The notes under the pieces were generated by a model. The model was given only the letters and a program-made list of their open reading frames with translations, had not been told where the DNA came from and did no database searches. The position numbers were made by a program, and so were the translations under genes. DNA of 64,000 nucleotides from contig CM062296.1 of assembly GCA_031216915.1 (NCBI GenBank), forward strand, positions 449,252,287 to 449,316,286. The letters run 5' to 3'. Below, piece by piece: positions 29,956 to 41,616 of the stretch. Source of the stretch: Pictodentalium vernedei. Taxonomy: Eukaryota > Mollusca > Scaphopoda > Dentaliida > Dentaliidae. The stretch's first letter is position 1. Each line of letters starts with the position of its first letter.

Positions 29956-31895
29956 TAGACCCAGAAGTGCCTGTCTTATTCTTCTCTGTCGTATCCGACT
30001 TTTTGGAAGCGGATTTAAACAACAAAGAATCTGAAGCTTTCTTCGTAATTTTATCGTAGATTGCAGAAAGCTTGGCGTCGAATAGAAGTTCTCCGGAGAC
30101 CGAAGCGACTCTGAGAGAGTTCTTCACGTTACTATCCACGCGTGTGGATGTAGCTAAGGCTGCGCCACGTCTAACCAACTCCAGGTTTGCCACTGAAAGG
30201 GCGGAGTTATACGTGGAATAAGCCACTGCCCTTGAAAGAAGTCTTAATGAGGATTGTATATCCTGGAATTCTTTCCCTTGAAGACGCAGTGATAACGCCT
30301 TTGTAAGGTGGTCTGCGTAAGATAAAGCGTCTAAACTGGCCCTGTTAGACGTGATTGTCGTATCCAACACCGCGGTTGGAATGGACATAGACGACGGTAA
30401 CGACAATTCTAAGTCTTCCGCCTCGTTGTCAAGACGCAGAGGAACTCTCGGAATACCCTGTCATGCCATATCGAATTTATTTCTTGCATTAATGAAAGGC
30501 TGGTTAAGAGCATTGGAGGACAAGAAACCAGCTTTGCCTGTTTTGGAAGCAAGCTTGAATATAGCGTCGTTCAATAATTCAAATGTTCTTGTGACATTAT
30601 TGGACTGAGACGGAAACTCAGGGACAATGTCTCTGAACCGCTCAAAGAATTCAGTGTCCAATGACGCTATTATTCTCTTGTCCGGAACCGCAGCAGTCTG
30701 GCCCCGACGGAACAACGTGAGGAAGGAAGTGCCGGATAAAATCCACGGCAGCTTTATGTTGTTCCGAAAGGGATAGCTCCAAGTCATCCGTATCCCTTTC
30801 ACCATCCGGTCGGACCTCACGATGCTCCCGGTCATCCGCACCCGATGCTTCGGTGGAGCGTACCGACCCAGCGCCGTCGGATAATTCCTGATCCGACACC
30901 GATTCTGTCGGCTGCTGGGATGCTGCGATAATTTGTGCTATCTGAGCAAGCATGTCCGTCATCGAGGCCTGCGGAGTGGCGGTCTTTCGCTGCTTCGCCG
31001 CGGGAAGCTCCGCATCAACTGACTCCCGCATACTCTTCCTATGCGAACGTCCGGAGTCTACCGGCCTCGTGTCCCTGGCTACCGGATGGCGTGACCTGGT
31101 CGCCGAAGAATCCTTTATCGGCGAAGCTGGTAGAATGTCCGCGGTCACGTAGCCAAGGTGCGGTTGTGTGCGCTGGTGAGAGGATGAGGAAGCCTGTGCA
31201 GTCTCCGCGGACTGCCTAAACAACGGAGCGTCCCGAGCGACGGACGTGTGCTCCGCTTGCGACACATTTTGTACCACAACATCAGGTCCCTGATGTTGTT
31301 GTACGAGAGAGGGGCCTCTCTCGCTCGCAGCCCGGCTGGACCTGGACGAGCTAGGAACCAGACTAGAAGGCTTCCTCCGATCTCTCCTAACATCCGCCGT
31401 CACTGGGTGTGCACCAAGTATATTTATAGTGCTCGCATCACCCAACATCTCCTCCTGGACCGCAACGGACGAACCCGGCTGCCGAACCATTCGGTGAATG
31501 GACGCTACACCGGGTGAGCTAGCGGACGACAGCACCGTCGATCCTACTAGGGACCTCTTAGGCAACTGTCATATCTCCATGAGCACTTTTGCCGCTAACT
31601 CTTCATTCAATTGTGACGACGAAAGCGCACTCTTGGAAGATAACATGGAAACATCACCCTGTTCTTGTTCCTCTGAAATAGAAACTGATAGACTAGAGTG
31701 ACCCTGCAGAGAAAGGACCGGCATAGCCCTTTCTCCACTAACAACATACCGTGACACACGTTTCCAATGTTTGTCATCCCAATATTGACATATTGAACAG
31801 GAGTTAGTGCGAGTACACTGACTACAATTAATACAACGATCATGAAAGTCAGAGGAAGATTTCTTCCTATTACAATTTGAACAATGTCCTTTCAT
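29756..31895 (-). pseudogene. DIRS gag-like ORF, broken by a frameshift and two stops
   Basis: Starts at ATG 31895 (MKGHCSNCNRKK) with a cysteine-rich head (CSNC, CINCSQC, CSICQYW), a zinc-binding type common at the start of DIRS gag. An in-frame TGA lies at 31569-31571. The frame then continues through a Ser/Arg-rich region to about 30700, where it must shift to keep the coding sense (FERFRDIVPEF..., FELLNDAIFKLASKT). A second TGA lies at 30461-30463. The tail (30406-29756) is helix-rich and then Gly/Arg/Ser-rich with RGG-like ends (GRGAGHGGRGFSSRRP), suited to RNA binding. It overlaps the RT ORF by 200 bp. Confidence 0.8.
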
Positions 31896-32781
31896 TGTGA
31901 AAAAACAACAAGTCCTAGTACTCGCACCAACCCCAAAACACAAAGATACAAAAAACATGATCCATTAATATTGAAAAAAGCAAATAAAATTCAAAATAAT
32001 TTTTGAAAAATATTTTTTCAGCGAAGCCCAAGTTTCTGAAAAGTAACGTTGAGCCCCAATGGATCCCAAGGGTAAGTGTGGTCAAAAAATTTTAAAATTG
32101 TTTAAATAATTATTGCAACACTTACGGATAATAATAATGTATCTTGTAGTGAGATAAACTACTCCAAAGGCAAAAAGTTCCCCTCAAAAGAGACTGTTGC
32201 CAATGTAAACAAGAAGTGTATAAACACCAGAAAACATGACTCCAGGCACTGACAATACTGGCCCGAAATCAGTTATCAAAATTACACACTATCTGATGCA
32301 AAACAGAGACTTCCAGAGAAGAATCTGCAGAACATCAGATGGTAGATGCAGAACACAACGTCTAAACACCCATGGGTGAAAACGTAAACATGGGGAAAAT
32401 AACAGAATTCATTCTGTAACCAAGCTAATTCTCCCAAGAAATTTTAGGAGTAATCTTACTCAAAAATAAGCCAGAAGAATGGGAGAATAGCAAGGGGGGA
32501 CTTACATGATAAGGAGAGAGGAAACACTGAATAAGCAGTGCAACTTCAAAGTAAGAATGACAACAACAGGCCCATGCCTCGAAAATAGGCAACTTAACAT
32601 AATTTTATAACAAAATTTTAAGTTACAGCCCTGATTATTTTCTGTCACTCTTTTTTCCTCTCCTCCTTCTCTATCCTCCTTAGAATCACCATTTCTCCAA
32701 TATTTATGTGTCTGGCATCATTTAAACTGAGATTTACAAGCACAAAGATCAGTGAGATGTTAACTGATGAAGGGCCAAACA
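31896..32781 (-). other. DIRS leader region
   Basis: Non-coding sequence between the right terminal repeat and the gag start; expected to hold promoter and leader, but I see no motif I can name. Confidence 0.55.
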
Positions 32782-32984
32782 AAGAATGGTGATTGGCGCC
32801 AATTTCGGAATGTCCTTGACACTGCGCATGCGCAGTGGGGGCAAAGTATGGAGGTCCTTTAGGACATGATTTCTTTTGGTTTTAGATGCAAATTTTGGGG
32901 ATTGGGGGGCAAAATTTGTGTTTGGCCCTAGATTTTTTAGAGTTAGTACCAGCTAAGTCTGGGTCATTGGTACAGTATAAAAAT
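32782..32984 (-). repeat. Right inverted terminal repeat of the DIRS element
   Basis: Complement of 25848-26047 with few differences (for example TGCGCATGCGCAGTG here, where the left repeat has TGCGCATGTGCAGTG). The palindromic GCGCATGCGC is an NRF1-type site and may belong to the element's promoter. Confidence 0.9.
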
Positions 32985-33004
32985 ATAGTTTTTTTCCACC
33001 TAAT

Positions 33005-33175
33005 AGCTTCACCCTTTGAACCTGAGAGGTTCAAATCAATCAATATGTTCAACGCCCAGGCTGCACGTTGAAAATATTAATTTGTCTACCCTCAAATAAT
33101 GGATATGGACTCTTCCGATGGGTGTCATTAAACTGAATTGGAAGATACTACTAGGGTTCAAAGGGTTATGGAGTT
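33005..33175. repeat. Short inverted-repeat MITE (CACCCTTTGAACC ends)
   Basis: Left CACCCTTTGAACCTGAGAGG and right ACTAGGGTTCAAAGGGTTAT are inverted over the CCCTTTGAACC core. A similar pair (TTAACCCTTTGGACCCTGG / GGTTCAAAGGGTAAA) flanks 766-1217. Confidence 0.5.
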
Positions 33176-33269
33176 AAATTTCTAATTCTAAATATTATTT
33201 TCAAGTCTGTTTTCAATTAAAAAAAACATCAGTTGTTTATTAATGAAGAAGAAAACAAATGCAATGTAC

Positions 33270-33439
33270 CTTGGACTAAATCTGAAGAAAATGGGTATCT
33301 TTTCATATGGTCTCAATACTCCTTGGTTTGGTATAGCTGTAACTAGGGAGGTCAGTGGATTTGTACCGCCTTGTGGTTTTTCAGCACCTACATCTTGATC
33401 TGCTAGTGCTTTCACAGTGCTTCTGGTCAAATCAACACC
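33270..33439 (-). CDS. CFAP47: CFAP47 exon (56 codons)
   Basis: Acceptor TTCATGTTGCAG and donor GTACATTGC. The product begins GVDLTRSTVKALADQDVG, then a linker, then VTAIPNQGVLRPYEKIPIFF and RFSPR. The last part (PNxGxLxPYEKxxIxFxFSP) is the closing strand pair of an ASH/MSP-like domain. Phase 2 at the end is completed by the first base of exon 15919-16061, over 17 kb away. Confidence 0.9.
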
Positions 33440-33590
33440 CTGCAACATGAAAAAGTAAACTGAAAATATATCATTTCATTGGAAAGATGAATACATTTGT
33501 ACTTCTAAAAAAATTGAATCCAACTCAAAAATATTTTAACAATGAGATTATAGATTTTTGCAGGAGATGGTGGTCAGTCCTACATACTGG

Positions 33591-33830
33591 TTAACCCTTA
33601 AGGGCCTGGACAAATTTCTTGAATACCAGCTAGACCACCATCTGTGCAATGTCAGTAGCTAAGCAGTGACTTCTATTCAAGTCTTGGCTGCCCGTTTAGG
33701 CAGCCTAGACTTGACTAGAAACCACTGCCAAGGTAATATGTCTATTTTCAGCAAGGATCTCTTCATGATTGCATGTTAAGGATGCCTGTTCTGAGGATAT
33801 AAAAGTCGGAAATGGACCTTTAAGGGTTAA
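33591..33830. repeat. TTAA MITE, CCCTTAAGGGCC subfamily
   Basis: TTAACCCTTAAGGGCCTGGA at the left and GGACCTTTAAGGGTTAA at the right, each ending in TTAA. The centre (about 33670-33727) is a hairpin CAAGTCTTGGCTGCC / GGCAGCCTAGACTTG. Confidence 0.75.
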
Positions 33831-35078
33831 TCCTTAAATCCTCATATTAATTTATGTTAATAACTACTGTATATACATGTACACAGCTGCAGATGACTTA
33901 ACAGTGTTTCTACATTATTGTTGGCTGTCTGTACAGGCAGCCAACAATATGAAAACACTCTCAAGATACATTTCTTCTACCAGTTGAGTTCTCAAGGAAG
34001 ATTATACTGGGGACAACTTTTCAGAGCAATATGAAAGAGGCAGTTTGTGGCTGTATGGGGATTTTAGGGGTATACATTTTAACCCAACCCAATATGGATT
34101 TTATCTTCATGACTTAAGACCTGAATAATTTTCAAAAATATTAACTCTTCACCTGCTGAGTAATTTTAAAATATTTCTCACTAAAGGTAGTCATGGCTGC
34201 TTAAATGTAGCCATGACTATTTTTGATGAAAATTTTATGAACATTTGACTTCAAAAGTCATTGGTCAAAAAGTCAATACAATTTACAAGGGAAAATAGGT
34301 TAAATATCCTCAAATTTTACTTAATTGAATGGCAAGAGATTTCCAGTCCTCCTGCCAGGAGCATGCAAGGAGTTAAAGCATATCCAGCCAGTTTTTTGAC
34401 ATTGCAGTAATTTCCTGCAGTCCTTTCCATGTGGTAAATTTACAAGCGAAGATTTTTTTTCATTTGCCAAGACAACTACAAGAGAAAATTGCACATTTAA
34501 AAATGCAAAGTCCAAAATGATGATTAAAAATATGAAATTGCTGGTTGTTTGATACTGTATGTTCAATAAAGAATGTATTTACAAGCCAGTTAAAATGTTT
34601 GTTCTTTGTTGGTAGTCATTGCAAATACGTCCCTCTTTCAGCTGATAATCGGTATATCAGTCTGCACCATGCCTACTAGCTCTCAACATTGGAGCAGACT
34701 ATTAATTTGTGCAAATTCGAATCAATTTCCTCTTATTCAAGATGGGCACACATTAAGCATACTACAATCAATCAAATGCACCACCTGGTGCAAGCACAAT
34801 TGGCCTCAACTTCCAAGGAGTACTATTCTTGTCTCACTGATGTCTATATTGACAGAGAAACCTTGAACAGAAATGGTTCCAGTTTTCAAACTCTGAACAG
34901 CAGTTATCTAAACCTTATTATTGGTGCCTGGGGGAAAACTGTTGTGAGTTAGCCTACTGAGTTCTGTTAGTTCCTCCTACCCTGTCCTTTTTCTGTCAAG
35001 GCAAAATAATGAAAGGCAATGCTTTGTAAAAAAAAATATCTGATTGCTGCTTGAAGGATAAAATATGAAGTATTGTAA
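33831..35078. other. Intron with two hairpins
   Basis: Palindromes at about 33920-33957 (TTGTTGGCTGTCTGTACAGGCAGCCAACAA, cited over two parts) and 34186-34232 (TAGTCATGGCT...AGCCATGACTA). No exon is recognised; the open frames at 34606-34952 lack support. Confidence 0.4.
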
Positions 35079-35288
35079 TACAGTGGAACATACTTAATTG
35101 TGTGTGTCTCAGTTGAATAACCCTGTTAACTGAATATAACTTCCAAACACATAATCATTTACTATACCTTGAGTACAAATTCGACCTGTTATTTATTTGT
35201 AGGTTACAGAGTAAACTCCTGATAAATGAATAAAAAATTGTGTAATCTGTCAAAGAATTACTCTCAATATCCACTGAATTCTTCACAT

Positions 35289-35856
35289 TTAACACTTTAC
35301 CTAACATGAAAAGCAGATGACACTTGCAAACAAAATTCTTGAATAACTAATTTTTTCATTTCTTGTCTCAACCAGAAGCACTGTCACAGTGCCGAAGCTG
35401 CAATGATTCGTGCAACGTCAATGATGTTTTAAAACTTACAGGTGACAAAAAAACTCTTTGGTGACAAAAAAACTCGTTGGTGACAAGTCCATAAATGTGA
35501 CAGAAATTATCCGAATAACACGCACTATTGAGAGGGCGTAGACATCATGATGATACACTTGCATACCAAGTATGGTGTCATTCCATCAAGTATTGTAGGA
35601 GTTATGGTGTTTTTTAAACTCGGTGACAGACCGATAGACTGACAGACAGACCAACATTGCCATATATAGAGCTGCTCATTGCAGCTAAAAACATAGGTTA
35701 TGACCCCTCATTGGAATGAGCTCTGTGAGTTGGTTCCAAAGAGGGGTCATAACTTATGTTTTTGAGACAAAAAATAAGAAAAATAATGAAAATTAATTAG
35801 CGATTTTTGTGAATAGTGCTGGCCGGTTTTGGCAATTACGTTGGGTAAAGGGTTAG
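35289..35856. repeat. TTAA MITE split by a HINE-like element
   Basis: TTAACACTTTACCTAACATG at the left, TACGTTGGGTAAAGGGTTAG at the right; the core hairpin lies at about 35692-35762. Without the insertion it would be about 250 bp, the family's normal size. Confidence 0.7.
35371..35687. mobile_element. Short HINE-like element
   Basis: AGCTGCAATG near the 5' end (35396-35405) is complementary to CATTGCAGCT at the 3' end (about 35677-35686), followed by AAAAAC. A GACAGACA tract precedes the 3' hairpin. It interrupts the MITE between GTCTCA and AACATAGG, and no duplication is apparent, as expected of Helitron-type insertion. Confidence 0.6.
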
Positions 35857-36074
35857 ACATTTTTGCCTCCATACCTCAAATATAGGCATGTAAACTATTA
35901 TGTAAAAAACTATTATATCTTGTTTCATAGAGCTCAATGACATAACAGAATACATGCACAATATATAACAGGAAGATAGGAAAATGACACATTTCCTGTT
36001 AACTGTATACTCCTGTTAAATGAATATTTTTTCACTGGCAAAGTGGCTACCAGTATTCAATTAACAGGGTTTTA

Positions 36075-36852
36075 CCATACTGCATTTATACTTTGTTCCC
36101 TAATGGTTTCTCACAAGGAAGAGTTTTGCAAATGTTGCAGAGGCAATACAAATATTGTAATGATAGGGAATTGACTAGAAGCCATAAAATATGCCATTAA
36201 AAGTAACAGGGCAAGAGCAAATATTTATATACACATATTTTTACTGATGTAATTATTGTTGCATCCAGTCAAATTCTACTGTCTCAAGCAAATAAATGAA
36301 CTACAGATTAACGTTTATGCATACTTAATCTAGGTTATATAATTTCAACACAAAAATGTGCACAATCTGAAGAAAAACGTCTTAGCTATACTTTTAAAAA
36401 AAAAATTCAGAAAATTTCTTATGTGAGAGAACAGATTAAATTTATAATTCAAAATAGCTGATAGAAAATAGTGTTGAGATGGGTTTTGAAAGGTTGCCTT
36501 TGCTTTGTCATCAACAGAATTCTGAATCATTGAAATTTCCACTTTTCGAATATTTGTTCCAAAAATTTTGCTATTGAGTTAATTTTTATACTATTGTAAA
36601 TAAAGTTTTGAACAAACTTCTTAGCAGATAGTTAAATAACCATGAACAAAGCAACTTCAACTATTTCTGTCTGATTTGACCACAAAACCAGATTCTACAA
36701 TTTCTCAAACAACACTGCATATAATCTTATCAAGTAAATACGGCCAAAAAATCTTTCAGACCTTTATTCTCCAAAGTAATAACTCTCTGCAAACTGATAT
36801 CGAAATATCAAAATTTCAAGCTGCAAAGTGTTCCTATAAAGCAACTAAGAAT
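36075..36852. other. Intron, nothing recognised
   Basis: AT-rich sequence; open frames at 36345-36542 and 36676-36915 have no support as exons. Confidence 0.4.
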
Positions 36853-37098
36853 TTAACCCTTTACCCAATGATGTACAGGATAACAAAATTTTTTATTTTA
36901 ATTGTTGATTTTTAAAATTTTTCAAAAACTTTCAACAAAACCATATCATGTGACCCCACATTGGAACAAAACCATATCGTGTGACCCAATGAGGTGTGAT
37001 ATGATTTTGTCGAAACTTTAAAAAAAAAAAAATGTTCAACTGCTAAATTAGAAAATTACAAGGGTGGATACGACAGATTCGTTAGGTGAAGGGGTTAA
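36853..37098. repeat. TTAA MITE
   Basis: TTAACCCTTTACCCAATGAT at the left, TTCGTTAGGTGAAGGGGTTAA at the right (to 37098). The central hairpin around 36941-37015 holds a partial duplication of ACCATATC.TGTGACCC. Confidence 0.75.
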
Positions 37099-37412
37099 AC
37101 AATTCAATGTTGTTTCACAGAGATCACTGTACTTTTTCAGACAAGGTATTGTTATTAAATTCCTAGTTGAATTATGGGAAAATGGCAATTTGAAATTTTG
37201 TTGTTTTGACATCAGTGTGCAGGGACTTAATTCATAATTACTTGAAATCCAATAACTAATGTTCAAGTTATCATATGAACAAAGTTTGAATGGACGGTTA
37301 GATGGACAGTGCTCTTTCACATGTCCCTTACCTGTGGGGGATAAAAATCCTTGCTACAGAAACAATTAAAACTACAATAAACCACTATGATGATATACTG
37401 ATCAGCACTTAC

Positions 37413-37644
37413 CAACTCTTGGGCAATTGCATCTTCATCAAGTACAGCTACAAAGCTCACTTCTTCTGGTCCATTGTTATATAATATGCAACATTCTGTT
37501 TTGTCTGTACCATAATAAGTTGACCCAAACCGTACACAGTCTATCTTCTTCTCTGATTGTAGTAAGAGAACTTCCAGTATTCTCTGAACTACATTTCCTC
37601 GTACTCTAAAAGTTGCAAGAGATTCTTGTCCTTCCAACTTCACT
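37413..37644 (-). CDS. CFAP47: CFAP47 exon (77 codons)
   Basis: Acceptor ATTTTGACAG and donor GTAAGTGCTG. Reads VKLEGQESLATFRVRGNVVQ, RILEVLLLQSEKKIDCVRFG, STYYGTDKTECCILYNNGPE, EVSFVAVLDEDAIAQEL. The 'I+FG..YYGT......LYNNGPE...FVAVLDEDA..QE' segment is, as I recall, one of the best conserved parts of CFAP47. It spans the end of one ASH-like repeat and the first strands of the next. The upstream codon is completed across the 44994-45040 junction in frame. Confidence 0.93.
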
Positions 37645-40620
37645 CTGTCAAAATATTCACTCGGTGAACATGCTATAAGCTCATTTATATTCCATCATTA
37701 AAATCTAAGCATCATAACTGTTTTACCTTGGGCTTTCTTACATTCTTTGCATGTTTTTTTTTTTTTATTCAGCCTCTAGTTTCCACAGTTTTAAAGCTAC
37801 GCTCACAAAATTTGGCAGAATTGTAAACAATGCATATACTTTTAATGTAATAGAGACTGATTTTCAATTTTTCACCTTCATCGAAAACAATAATCAATTG
37901 AATCTTTTTTCTTTCATCCTTTACTATTCTTTAATATCAACACCTGTATCAAGCCCCACCCTTTTAACTTTTGCCAATCTCTTCTCCAACAAAAAACCTA
38001 TCTAAAAATGTGGTACTGACTTGGGAATTCTCAACAGTTATGGCCAAAATTTCAGGTAACGTTATTGACATCAACATCATCAAAAATTAATTGTTGGCCA
38101 ATTTTTATTAAATTTTAATATGTATATATGTATTTCACACACTTTTACTATTGTGATGGCTCTATTAAATGAGTGTGTTATAATTTTAAATGTACACCTG
38201 TAGCCAAAATAACGGCAATTTGACATTTTTTTCATGCACATTTAATGTATTCCCCCTTGTTCAACACTTACTATCAAATTTTTTGAAATATATTTTCCAG
38301 TAAAAAAACATATCTAAAAAAGCAATCAATTTTCGACATACAGTTCGTCTGGGGGCTGCCATTTGGGTGACAGTAGGATGTCAGTATGGAAAAATTAAAG
38401 TTTGGCCGATTTACATGAAAAGCTTAAAAAATAAAATGATAGCTGTTTTGGGATTTTCTTATTCAATGTCATTTTCGACATTTTTACGTCAGTTTGTTTT
38501 TACACCCCATCCAATTTTGTGCCACCCCAACCCCAACAGTGGCAAAAAATACTCCTATTGGAATTAAACACATGCATGGAATAGTTGGAAGGATGACTAG
38601 GCACAGTTGTATGCTCACTGACACAATAAACTAAATGCTATGTCATCAAATGTGACGGAGGTGCAAAAAACATAAAAATTAAATTGAACTTTTGAAATGT
38701 TTGACAATGTGACCTTTTAGCATTCTTGGTCCCAAACACAAAGTTGAAAACATTTTGAAAATCAGATGTCAGATACCGGAGATGTGATATAAAAAACGTT
38801 GGGGGAACACACCAGCTATTTGCTCACAGCACTACCCTTCAAACTGCAAAACATAGCACTAAATTTATATCACAGACGGCATAATTGAAGGTGAGTATTG
38901 CCAGTTTTTTATCCACATTGCCTGAAAATGTTGATGCAATGACGGAAATGTCTATCAAGGCTTGGAAAACATTAAAATTAAATTGCACTCCAAGGAGTTG
39001 AAATTTTGGGACATTTTGGTACCGTTAGTCGCAAATACAAAGATGAATTTTTTTTTATTAAATTATGACTTCAAACACATAAGATATTGTGTTAATACCA
39101 TCGGGCATATTATTTCACCAATTAAGCCATTTTGGACAGTTTTCATTAAAAATGCTATCTTGTGATTGACATGGCTCTGTTTTTATAAATGACACAGCTA
39201 GCAAACTTCACACACTGCCTTCTGGTTATTAGAAATTGTGCAATTTTGTGAGTTTTTCAATTTATCCCCATTTTTGATGTTTTTATGTCAATTGACATTT
39301 TTATGTACATTAGTAGCTAATGAATGTCAATGGCTTTTAACCCTTTACCTAACACGAAAGGTAGACTACACATGCAAATAAAATTCTTGAATTACTCATT
39401 TTTTTTCATCTTTTGATTCAAAAACATAGCTTATGACCCCTCACTGGAATGAGCTAAATGAGCTTGTTCCAATGAGGGGTCATAAGCTATATTTTTGAGA
39501 CAAAAAATGAAAAAAATAATAACAATTTAATGATGATTTTTGTGAATAGTGCTGGCCGTTTTACATTTGGTAAAGGGTTAAAACCTAAAAACACCAAAAT
39601 GGCGACATGCAAAATTAAATGATGCCATATTCTCTTGAAATTTTAGTATGTTGTAGAGATAAAAAAAAAATTATTAGATAGGTTTTTTTTTAGTTTTTCG
39701 ATTTATCCTCATTTCTGATGTTTTTACATCAATTGAACTTTTATCACTTTTTAACTTTTAGAACCAAAAAATGACAAAAAGGGCAACACACATAATTCCC
39801 TTGAAGCTCATAACCTTATCTTCATGTATGAAACGTTGTAACCTTGTTCATGGTTGGGAGATCTAGTGCATGTCATTTTAATATTTACAAATTTCCACTT
39901 TTATCCAAAACAAAGTAAGTTTTAATGTTTTTTTTACTCTTTTAATGCCTGTATCAAACCTCCCTCTTTCAAATTTTGGATGTATCATCTCCAACAAAAA
40001 ACGTATCTGAAAATTTGGTACCAACCTGGGGAATTCGAATGGTTATGCCGAATTTAAGAACGATGTTATTGATATCAACGTCATAAAAAATTAAATGATG
40101 TTGAACCCTCATGAAAGTTTAGTAAGTTGTTGAGCTAAAAAAAAATGAGGAGATAGCTGTTTTTTAGTTTTTTGATTTATCCCCAGTTTTGAAGTTATGT
40201 CAATTCAAGTTTTATCACTTTTCAGCTTTTAAAACCTAAACATGCCAAATTCCCTCGTTACTATATCTACAGCTATGAAACTTTGTAACCTTCTGCATGT
40301 TTGTGAGATCTAGTGCATGCAATTTTAATATTTTGAAATTTCAATCTTTATCCCAAACAGCATACAAGTTCATTTTTTTTAATAAAACTTTTAATATCAA
40401 TGCCAGTATCTTTCAAATTTTGGATATTTCATCTCCAACAAAAACCATATCTAAACATTTGATACCGACATGGGGAATTTCCAGTGGCTATGGGACAAAT
40501 TTAAGGGTGATGTTACCAACATCAAGATCCTAAAAAATTACACGATGCCAGATTCTCATGAAATTGTAGTATGTTGTAGAGGTAAAAAAGTTGGGAGATA
40601 ACTGTTTTTCAGTTTTGATT
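37645..40620. repeat. Old tandem duplication in intron, units of about 450-480 bp
   Basis: Blocks such as CTCCAACAAAAAAC.TATCT.AAAATTTGGTACC..C..GGGAATTC recur in decayed form near 37985, 39990 and 40433. AAAATTAAATGATGCC.TATTCTC.TGAAATTTTAGTATGTTGTAGAG recurs near 39610, 40088 and 40533. The copies are diverged and AT-rich, with no coding sense. A younger TTAA MITE (39337-39581) interrupts the block. Confidence 0.5.
39337..39581. repeat. TTAA MITE
   Basis: TTAACCCTTTACCTAACACG at the left and ACATTTGGTAAAGGGTTAA at the right, TTAA on both sides. The core hairpin AAACATAGCTTATGACCCCTC and its complement (about 39420-39497) is well preserved. Confidence 0.85.
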
Positions 40621-40931
40621 TATTGTCATTTTTCACATTTTTACATTGCTGCAATGTTTGCTCATTCTTTACATATTTATTAAAAACGTTGTTTTTTAAG
40701 GGTTAAAAAATGATTTCAGGAGTTCAAAATGCTATGACCATGTTCAGAAGATTTCCCACAAATAACACTAAAAATTTTAGAAGCTGCTCCCAAAAGTTTG
40801 GCCACAGTTTACTGTCAATGGACAGTACTGTTATTCTGGTGTGAGATACACTTGGCTTTCAAGTGATGGGAGCGATGTGGGACACATTATCCAACAACTT
40901 AGTATGTTAAAAGGCAGCATACACCTTCTCC

Positions 40932-41345
40932 TGGAGCTCACTTAATTGGATATATTTCAACTGAATAACCCTGTTAATTGAATATAACTTCCAAACACAA
41001 AACCATTTACCATATCGCAGCACAAATTTGACCAGTTAATTGCATATAGGTTATAAAGTAAATGCCTGTTAACCCTTTACAAATGTAATGGCCAAAACTG
41101 GAACTATTCACAAAATTTGCTATTCAATTTTCATTATTTTTTTCATCATTCACATCAAAAACATAGCTTATAACCTCTCACTGGAATGGGCTCACTGAGC
41201 TCATTCCAATAAGAGGGTCATAAGCTATGTTTTTGGTGCAAAAAATGTAAAAAATTAGTTATTCAATAATTTTGTTTGCAAGTGTTGTCTACAGTTCATG
41301 TTAAGTAAAGGGTTAATGATTAAAGATTTTTGCAATATCTTAAGA
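40932..41345. repeat. Truncated ACAGTGGAACCC foldback with nested MITE
   Basis: Only the left arm remains (CCTGGAGCTCACTTAATTGG... to GCCTGTTAA). The nested MITE (41069-41316) follows, and then TGATTAAAGATTTTTGCAAT, the expected continuation of the arm. Confidence 0.6.
41069..41316. repeat. TTAA MITE with a clean empty site
   Basis: TTAACCCTTTACAAATGTAA at the left, CATGTTAAGTAAAGGGTTAA at the right. Excising it and one TTAA gives GCCTGTTAATGATTAAAGA, matching CTCCTGTTAACTGAATAAAAAA in full copies of the foldback. Confidence 0.85.
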
Positions 41346-41616
41346 AATCATCAGGTTTTGTCATCATTACAAAATAGAGCAATAATCTGGAAGAGTTACC
41401 AAATGTGCATCAATGGCGGTTCAAGAAATCAAGTTAACATGCTTGTTATTTTGTCTTATGTTTAGAAATGAAGGTGAATGAAAAATCAGTTGTCCTATTT
41501 TGTTTTGGGAGAACTAAACCATTGTTTCCCTATTTGTAAAGGCCTGGATTACCTTAATACATAATCATGGAATTAAGGAATGGCATAACTGTCATAACCA
41601 GCCAATGCTATTCAAA

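Larger units (their letters stand above)
25820..32984 (-). mobile_element. DIRS-type tyrosine-recombinase retrotransposon
   Basis: 7.2 kb element read on the minus strand: leader, gag-like ORF, RT-RNase H-methylase ORF, overlapping tyrosine recombinase ORF, then an internal complementary region near the 3' end. Inverted terminal repeats lie at 25820-26047 and 32782-32984. The layout (inverted repeats, an internal region complementary to both termini, YR instead of DDE integrase, overlapping ORFs) is diagnostic of DIRS elements. GTT occurs at the left boundary and just outside the right one (32988-32990), as in this order. Gag is broken and the RT ORF has one stop, so this copy is probably dead, although the recombinase frame is intact. 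Confidence 0.92.
35079..36074. repeat. ACAGTGGAACCC foldback copy with two layers of insertion
   Basis: Starts ACAGTGGAACATACTTAATT and ends TTCAATTAACAGGGTTTTAC. It contains a TTAA MITE (35289-35856), which itself contains a short HINE-like element (35371-35687). This three-level nest gives a relative age order. Confidence 0.75.
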
